Shown: positions 56,584 through 64,000 of the stretch, piece after piece
Layout: each line of letters opens with the position of its first letter
Position numbering within the stretch: the stretch's first letter is position 1
Assembly (NCBI RefSeq): GCF_035222275.1
Contig: NC_085884.1
Coordinates: 620,001-684,000 of the forward strand
Origin: Podospora bellae-mahoneyi
Taxonomy: Eukaryota > Ascomycota > Sordariomycetes > Sordariales > Podosporaceae
Reading direction: 5' to 3'
Length of the DNA stretch: 64,000 nucleotides
Translations under genes and position numbers: made by a program
The notes under the pieces: generated by a model
What the model saw: only the letters and a program-made list of their open reading frames with translations
The model's database searches: none
Told to the model about the DNA's origin: nothing

Positions 56584-59500
56584 ATGGCCTCCTCCCAGAG
56601 GTTTGCCCCTCCGCGCATCGATGCCTCAACTTCCTGGTTAATGCTCGAAGACGAACCCCTCGAAGCGCGTTTGCTCAGCGTAGTTGCTCAGGTCTTGGGA
56701 ATCGACACGACAACACTGCGGATCCAGGCCTCCTTCAGAGAGTTGGGAGGTGACGAACAGAGCGCCTCTGAGCTAAGACAGGCTTGCCTGGACGTTGGAA
56801 TGGATATTGCTGTGGACGACATTCTTCGATGTTCGACCCTCGCCGAGTTACAGACATGCATAACGCCATGCACCACGCCAGCGCGAAACATCGACAATGA
56901 ACTCGACGATGCCCCATTTTTTGCCCTTCCTGATGACGACAGCCACAACAATATTATGGCGCCAGATGAAGGCGGGGCTCATTCGCGCAAGCCAAGCCAG
57001 GCGAGCCAGGCCAGTTCGGTGACAGTGGGGAAGCATAGAACGGAATTCGAACAAGCGCTTGGGATACAACCAGAGATTGGGAGGATGGCCACGGTAAGGC
57101 CAAAAGCTGGGTTGTTGGAGGGCAAGCTGGTGGCTCTTCTCACCCTCGCTTCCATGCAGAAAGAGAAGACAGATTCCTCGCCGATCGACCTCATTCCACA
57201 GTCACACGCCCTCTTTGCCGGTACCCAGGTTGCCAACTTACGGCAAGCAGCCGAGTCGACTCTGGAGCCCGACGCCGTGCCAGACTTGTGGATTGTGTTG
57301 GACGGAATGCCCATGACAGACTCTGGCGACGTGGACGAGAGACGGTTGCGAACATGGGCCCAGAACATCAATGAGGATGTCCACCACCAGGCTCTCAGCT
57401 TGGAGCTTCAAGAAACATTGCAAGCTCCAGAATCGGGCATGGAAAAGACACTGCAGAGGCTGGTCAGCAAAATACTGGATGTCCCACAGAGTCAGATTGG
57501 CGTCAATTTCTCCTTCTCGCAATTGGGCGGGGATGAGATGACAGCTATGGAACTCGCTGCTCGATGCAAACATGAGTCCATATATATTCACGCTTCCGAA
57601 GCCCTCGGATCAACAACACTGTCCGAGTTGGCAGCCATTGCAGCAACCCGGGGCGGGCTGGCTCACAAGTGGGACGAGGAGACATCGGACGTCTTTGATC
57701 TATCACCAATGCAGCACTTGTACTTCCAGACCTCGATGGGTGGTGATCTCAAGCGGAGAGTTGGCATTGAAGGGAGCTACCGCTACAACCAGAGCTTCCT
57801 CTTGCGGTTCAAGAAACACTTCAGCTTTGTCGATATCTCCGCCGCCGTCGAGGCAATCGTTGGGCACCATCCCATGCTCCGCGCGCGCTTCGGCCGGGGA
57901 TTGCATGGGTGGGTGCAAAGGGCGCTGCCCGAGGTGCCGGGCTCATACACGATATCCCAAAACACCATCCGGTCCGAGAAGGAAGCCGAGGAAATTATCT
58001 CCAAGACGCAAATATCCATCAACGTCGAGACAGGGCCGGTGTTTGCAGTTGACTGCTTCACAACCCAGGATGAGCAGCAGTGGATCTATTTGGCCGCCCA
58101 CCACCTTGCGGTCGATGTTCCATCCTGGCGCACCATTATCCATGATTTGGACGAGCTCCTCGTGAACGGTAGTCTGCTGTCACAAAGGTCAATGCCATTC
58201 CACAAGTGGGTTGACATGCAGAAAGCTGACGCCAGTGGCCCGGACCCAAGGGAGCTGCTCCCCTTCCGGGTCCAACCCGGCGATTATGCCTATTGGGGCC
58301 TCCAAGATGCCGCCAACACATATGGCGATGCTGTCGAGGTCGGCTTCTCGCTTAGCCACGAACTTACCTCGATACTCCAAACGTCATGCAACCAAGTATT
58401 CCAGACAGATTCCGTTGACATTTACCTTGCCGCCCTCATGCTGTCTTTCGCCCAGACCTTCCACGACCGATCTGTGCCAGCCATTTGGAACCAAGAGCAC
58501 GGGAGAGACCCCCTAAACCCTGATGTCGATATCTCCGAGACAGTGGGGTGGGTCAGTTCCCTTTGCCCCATTGGCCAAAAGGTCGAGAGCGGGGACGACT
58601 TCATCACGGTTCTTCGCCACCTGAAAGATACAAGAAGAAATATTCCAGGACGAGGGATACAGTACTTTGGGTCGCGCTTCTACCACTACAACAAGGCCGA
58701 TATTGTCGCTAACGACTGGCCATTTGAGATCATATTTCGTTACGCCGGTTCTATGCAGCATCTGGAAAGGGATGATGGCGTCCTAGAGCAACTTCCGATT
58801 CCCGGCCGGTCACTGGGCTCAAGAACCTCCGATATTGGAGCCGACGTGGGCCGCATTGCAATATTTGAGGTTGACGCTGTGGTCGATCAAGGGATGGCGA
58901 GGGTGAAATTTCTCTACAGCAAACATTCCACAGACCAGACTCGGATATCACAGTGGATACACAACTACGAGCATCTGTTGCTGGAGGCTATTGGACGACT
59001 CAGGTACCACCCGCAGGAACTGACCTTGACCGACGTGCCGCATCTAGATGTTACATATGAGGGCTTGCAAACCTTTAACAAGGAACGGCTCTTGACACTC
59101 AACCTTCCCAGCGTCCGCGATGTCGAGACCATTTACCCAGTCACCGCTGTCCAGCAGAGCATCCTGATCAGCCAGGCCTTGAGACCCGATACGTGCTATG
59201 TTCATGCAATTTACGAGTTTGCGTCCCCTAATGGTGACCCCATCGATATTTCGAGGATATGCACAGCCTGGCAACAAGTCACCATGAGACATGCGGCACT
59301 GAGGACCGTGTTTACCGAGAGCGTCAGCGAAACAGGCCTCTGGGACAAGGTGATACTGCGCCGAGCGTCTCCTGAAATGTTGTTCATTGACACAGCGCCC
59401 GCTGAAGATCCAGTGTACGAGCTCAGCAACCTCCCTAACCTCCGACCTTCAGATAGCAAGCCTCTCCACAGGCTGACAGTCTGCAAGGCGCCTACAAGGA

Positions 59501-62500
59501 CTTTGGTGAAGCTGGATATCAGCACTGCTCTCTGTGATGTGAGTTTGGGCACCCATTCAAGTGCCGGCCATGGCCTGATACTGACCCGGTCAACAGTCCA
59601 TCAGCATTCACCTTCTCCTTCATGACTTGCGACGAGTGTACGCCACCGAGAGGGCCATCATGGAACCAGAGCAGTTTCAATATCCCGATTACCTTTTTTT
59701 CCTCAAAAATGTCCGGCAAGAAAGCAGTCTCCAATACTGGCGTGAGAAACTGACTGGGGTCACCCCCTGCATGTTTCCGCGGCTCACTGTTCTTCCTGAA
59801 GAGCAGAAGTTTGTTAACGCTGGTCTGGAGCTTGACATCACTTCGTACGAGTTGGCCAACTTTACTCGGACTCACAAGATTTCTGCCGCTGCAGTACTTC
59901 GTCTCGCTTGGGGACTGCTCCTACGGTGCTTTACAGGCTCCAATCAAGTTTGCTTTGGCTTCCAAACAGCTGGGCGTGACGAGGCAAATGTTGGAATGAG
60001 ACACGCAGTGGGGTCCTTTGCGAACACAGTTGCCTGCACCTTCGAACTTTTAACATATGGCCCGGTGATTCACGCCCTTCAAAAGGTTGAGGAGGAGCTC
60101 CAGGCGACCCTGCCTCATCAGAATTTCACCATGGCTGAGTTGCAACATGCCATGGGCGCCAAGGGTGGTGAGCGTTTATATAACTCTTGTTTAACTTTCA
60201 CAGAAGAACCAGCTGGGTTGAACAGCAAGTTTACGACAAGAACGAGCTTCGAGTTGAAACCAATAACACTGCAGCAGACATTCGACACAGATGTCGTCGT
60301 AAATACACGATTCACTGGCGGAAAGCTGTTTGTCGATATTGGTCAACGAATCATGTCACCAGAGCAGTCGATCAACGTTGCCAGCACCTTTGGCAAGGCC
60401 ATCCGGGCTATTTTGGCAACACCCAACAGCTCAATCGGCCTCGTTGACCTCTTCACCGACAGAGACCTCGCCCAAATCCTGGCTTGGGATGCCGAATCTC
60501 CCCAGTTAACCGAGACACTTACTGACACGGTTGTGCATGAGTTGATCTCGAGGCAGGCGGAGATGCAGCCCTCATCGCAGGCCATATGTTCCTGGGATGG
60601 CTCATACACATATCTGCAACTGGAGGAAGAGGCGGCCAAGCTCGCTCATCACTTGGTGGATGCAGGGGTTGGGCCTCATTCCGTGGTTCCTGTGGTGATG
60701 GACAAATGCAAGCTTGCTCCTGTCGCTATGCTGGCCGTCCTCAAGTGAGTTTCTTGCATCCTGATCCACTGACTTGCATCTTGCTAACGCTCTTAGGGCC
60801 GGTGCTGCATTCGTTCCCGTGGATTCGCTCGAGCTTGGTATCATCCAGCCGATTTTTGAACGGCTCACCAACTCGAGGGTTGCTGTTTCGTCTGAACTTG
60901 CGGCCCCTGTTCTCAGCAACCTTTTTGATCAAGTAGTTGTCGTTACCCCTGAGCTCATGGGGGCAATTCCAGATAACCTAGGATCGCTGACCTCGATGGC
61001 CGCCCCGACAGACGCTGCCTGTGTCCTTTTCGTTCCTACATCAACCAGCGAGGCCCGGGGTGTCACCTTCAGCCACTCTGCCCTGGCTACCGCTTTGGTT
61101 GGCCAAGGCCCTGCTGCTCGAATCACACCACTCAGTCGCGTTATGCAGCTATCGTCATTCAATGTCGACATTTGTATTACCGAGATTTTCACAACGCTGG
61201 TCTATGGCGCTTGTGTTTGCATACCATCGGCTGCTGAGAAGCTACAGGATTTTGGTGCGGCCGTCAACCGCATGCAGGTCAACTGGAGTTACATGACGCC
61301 TCTGCTGTCAAGGAAACTGGATCCGACCCTTCTGCCTTCTCTCAAAGTTGTTTGTTTCCGGACACGAAGCCTCGACGATGACACGTACAACATTTGGCAT
61401 GGGAAGGTCAACGTCGTGTTGGCCTATGGGCCACAGGACTGTTGTCCTCTCGGGATAGCCTTCCTCGAAGCCATGGGAACACATCATCTGCGCAGCATCG
61501 GGCGTCCTTTCAGCGGAAACCTCCTCATTGTTAACCCAGAAGACCACAAGAAGCGTGTTCCGGTTGGCGCTGTTGGAGAGCTTGTTGTGGAGGGACCAAC
61601 GCTGGGCTTCTCCTACCCAAACAGGGAATCCACTGTGAGCCCGATGTCGCCCCTCGGAACTACCGGAGGCAAGGCCCGCTACTTCAAGACTGGTCACCGC
61701 GCCAGATACACCGAGGGTGGTCTTATGGAGTTTATCTCTAGTCAGAGGGAGGATATTGACCTTGACGGCAAAACGATCAACGTTACGGAGATCGAGCAGT
61801 ATCTTCGACGTTGCCTGGGTCGTGGCATGGACGTTATCGTGGATATTGTGGCATTCCGAGGACCGAAATCCGACACCATTTTAGCTGCATTTGTGGAGTT
61901 TGGTGATCGCATTGAGGTGGATGAAAGCCTTAGCTCGCTGAGCCCTGCCACCCAGGATCAGTTAGCTACGGTGAAGCAGCTGGTTCAGGCTGGACTGGAG
62001 AACCGACCGCCCCCATGCATGCTGCCCTCGGTCTTCATACCCGTCAAGCATCTCCCGGTCACGCCGTCTCTCAAGGTCAACCGACGACGTCTACAGAAGA
62101 TGATTACTGGGATGACCAAAGAAGAACTGTTCAGCATTTGCGCCTTCTCTACCGAAGCGAGACTGGCCATGCTGAAGCCACTGCCACCGACAGAAAGTGA
62201 GGAGAAAATGAGATTGTTGTGGGCAAGTGTTTTGGGCATGGAAGATTCCAAGATCACGGCTTTGGATACCTTCTTTGGACTTGGAGGCGATGTGATCATG
62301 GCTGGGCAACTAGTAGCCGCTTGCCGCCGCGAGGGTATTTCACTTCCGATCGCCAAAGTACTTCAAAATGCCACCTTGGCTGAACTCAGCAGGACCGTTG
62401 CGGAGACTGCAAGTCCTCAGAGCCTACCCGTTCCGCAAGCACCCACCTCTCCGCCACCACCGGTTCCCACAGCATCAAATTCGCCTGCGCCACCACCAAC

Positions 62501-64000
62501 CCCCAGCCAAACCCCGGTTCCCAACCCTTCACCAACTGCCCAATCATCGAACGCTATCAAGGAAGTCTTCATTGAGAAGGTTATTGCGCCCAAGATTGGA
62601 GTGGACCCAAGCTCGATTGCCGATGCAGCCGAAGCCTCGTCTGTTCAGATCAGGTACATTGAGACGGGTATGCTCCGTGGACGATCCAACATCAATTACT
62701 TGACGTTCAACTTCATCGGCGCGGTGGACTCCAAGAAGTTGGAAACAGCCTGCAAAACCTTGATCAGCATTCATCCAATTCTACGCACTGTATTTGTCCC
62801 ATATAATCGTCGAGTGTACCAGGCTGTTCTCAAGAATCCCGACATCGAGTTCCGTCGTCATTACTGCCCAACCTGGAGGCTTGCCACCATGTTGGAGAAG
62901 GTTGTCAAAAAGGACCAGTCCTCTGGCACCAAGTTTGAAACACCAATGACAAAATTCATGTTTTTGGACGGGAGCAAGCAGTCGGTTCTAATTCTGAGGC
63001 TCACCAAGGCTCAATATGATGACTTGTCCGTGGCCTTGTTGGTCAAGGACCTCAAGCGACTTTACGATGGATCTCAACCGGCACCCAAAAGGCCAAGTTA
63101 TTGCGATTTCCTGCGGACTGCCCAGCTCTCCATGGCCCAAGGCCCAGGTGCGGAGGAGTACTGGCGAGCGTTACTAGAGGGCGCTGTGATGACACAGGTT
63201 GTTGCCCATTCTCAGCCCTACCAGATGTCTACCCACGTCAAGACAATTCGAAACCCCATGCTGTCTCTGGGACCCCTTTCAAGTCTCGGTATCTCATTCG
63301 AGACAATCCTCAAGGCAGCTTGGGGTATGACGCTTGCCAAGCTTTCAGCAACGTCCGATGTCGTTTTTGGAGAACTGATCGATGGGCGACATGTGCGGCT
63401 ACCTGGGAATGTATCTGTTGCTGGTGTGATGGGCCCCACCGTCAATACGATCCCCATCCGTATTCAGTTTCCCGACGCCTCATTAACGCCCATGAGTTTG
63501 CTTCAATACGTCCAAGCCCAGCACGGTGCCGGCGTGCCATTTGAGAACCTCGGAACTCTTTTTCTGATCGAAAAGTGCACACCATGGCCCTACTGGACAC
63601 GTTTCAGTACGGTTGTTCGACATCAGTATGAGGATACCGCCATCCTGCCCAATGAGCCCAAGTCATTTCATCTTGGTGCAGCGTCATGCAAATTCACCAT
63701 CAACGAGTCCAGAGCCCAGGACATTCCAGATCTCTTTGTGAGATCCGTGGTTCGACCCCCTGGCCGAGTTGAAATATCCATTTCGTACTGCTCTGAGCGG
63801 ATCCCGGAAGCGTTTGCCGACCACGCTCTCCGCATGCTGGCAACCAACATCACCATGCTCACCAATGCCAACCTCACGCAAGAGCTGATCCCACAGGGGT
63901 ATCAGTACCGCAATATGATGAGGCGAATTCCCCTGACACCGAGCGAGTCAGCTTCTAGCCAGAGCTCGGAAGCCGACAGCTTGAATCTAATCAACTCCCT
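56584..64000 (+). CDS. NRPS-like megasynthase with degenerate active sites, 3' end outside window
   Basis: Exons are 56584..59538, 59597..60744 and 60797 onward, open to the window end (over 2435 residues). Introns are 58 and 52 bp with GT-AG ends. Domain order: T1 (~20-95); remnant of an adenylation C-terminal subdomain (~180-280); T2 (~290-360); epimerisation-type domain (~375-835) with HHLAVD (506) and EHGRDP; condensation C1 (~850-1270); adenylation (~1280-1800); T3 (~1830-1900); a Pro-rich linker; condensation C2 (~1950 on). Substitutions: the T-domain GGDS serine is Glu58, Glu318 and Val1867. The C1 HHxxxD motif reads STALCD and C2 reads TKAQYD. Adenylation A3 reads FVPTSTSEARG, A7 KTGHR, A8 SQREDID. 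Only the epimerisation-type motif is intact. As read, it could not load or condense amino acids. The frame nonetheless stays open throughout. Confidence 0.88.

Noticed and set aside
1-64000. tRNA, rRNA and CRISPR features
   Set aside because: No tRNA-like arms with a T-loop motif, no rRNA sequence and no spaced repeat array were seen; the only repeat arrays are coding WD40/LysM modules and simple tandem repeats.

Overview
The window is nuclear DNA of a filamentous ascomycete, most likely a sordariomycete. Genes are interrupted by short GT-AG introns (47-105 bp) with CTAAC/CTGAC-type branch sites. The gene content is typically fungal: Ppo fatty-acid dioxygenase, asco-laccase, GH18-Hce2 chitinase, LysM protein, HET protein, NACHT-WD40 receptor and NRPS. 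The near-identical WD40 repeats resemble those of Podospora-type incompatibility genes. Several broken genes carry C-to-T type stop codons, which would fit repeat-induced point mutation (RIP). The exact species cannot be named from the sequence.

Layout. 1-3.1 kb: 3' part of a Ppo-type dioxygenase/P450 fusion whose P450 heme-ligand cysteine is replaced by Phe. 3.1-5.4 kb: no recognisable gene. 5.4-10.3 kb (minus): a three-exon NLR joining a RelA/SpoT-like N-terminus, a NACHT NTPase and 13 almost identical 42-residue WD40 repeats, facing a CorA-like membrane protein (10.8-12.4 kb). 12.6-13.8 kb: a relic zone with an NLR fragment, a transposase-like HTH fragment and short tandem repeats. 14.1-14.9 kb: a damaged BTB gene. 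15.6-17.8 kb: two divergent genes of unknown function. 18.5-20.5 kb (minus): laccase. 20.5-28.4 kb: almost 8 kb without a supportable gene. 28.4-33.6 kb: a small membrane-tethered protein, a GPI-type SurE-like protein with altered metal ligands, a small secreted Cys protein and a frameshifted dynamin GED relic. 34.0-42.7 kb: a chitin-related cluster of a 1497-residue LysM/GH18/Hce2 protein, a DUF7136-like secreted protein and a five-LysM protein. 43.4-46.5 kb: a quinone-reductase-like MDR enzyme and an NPP1/NLP-family secreted protein. 48.1-49.4 kb: a decayed membrane-protein gene. 49.7-54.4 kb: a chymotrypsin-like GDSG protein with an apparent frameshift, then a HET-domain protein. 56.6-64.0 kb: a large NRPS-like gene running off the right edge.

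How the genes fit together. Three themes recur. First, self/non-self recognition and programmed cell death: the RelA/SpoT NLR, its relic copy and the HET protein, possibly with the GDSG protein. Second, fungus-fungus or fungus-host interaction at the wall: the chitinase-killer-like protein, LysM protein, DUF7136 protein, NLP, laccase and small secreted proteins. Third, secondary metabolism and oxylipins: the Ppo protein and the NRPS. The two most unusual objects are the RelA/SpoT-NACHT-WD40 receptor and the NRPS-like protein. In the NRPS every visible carrier-protein serine, both condensation histidines and the adenylation core motifs are substituted, while the reading frame stays intact.
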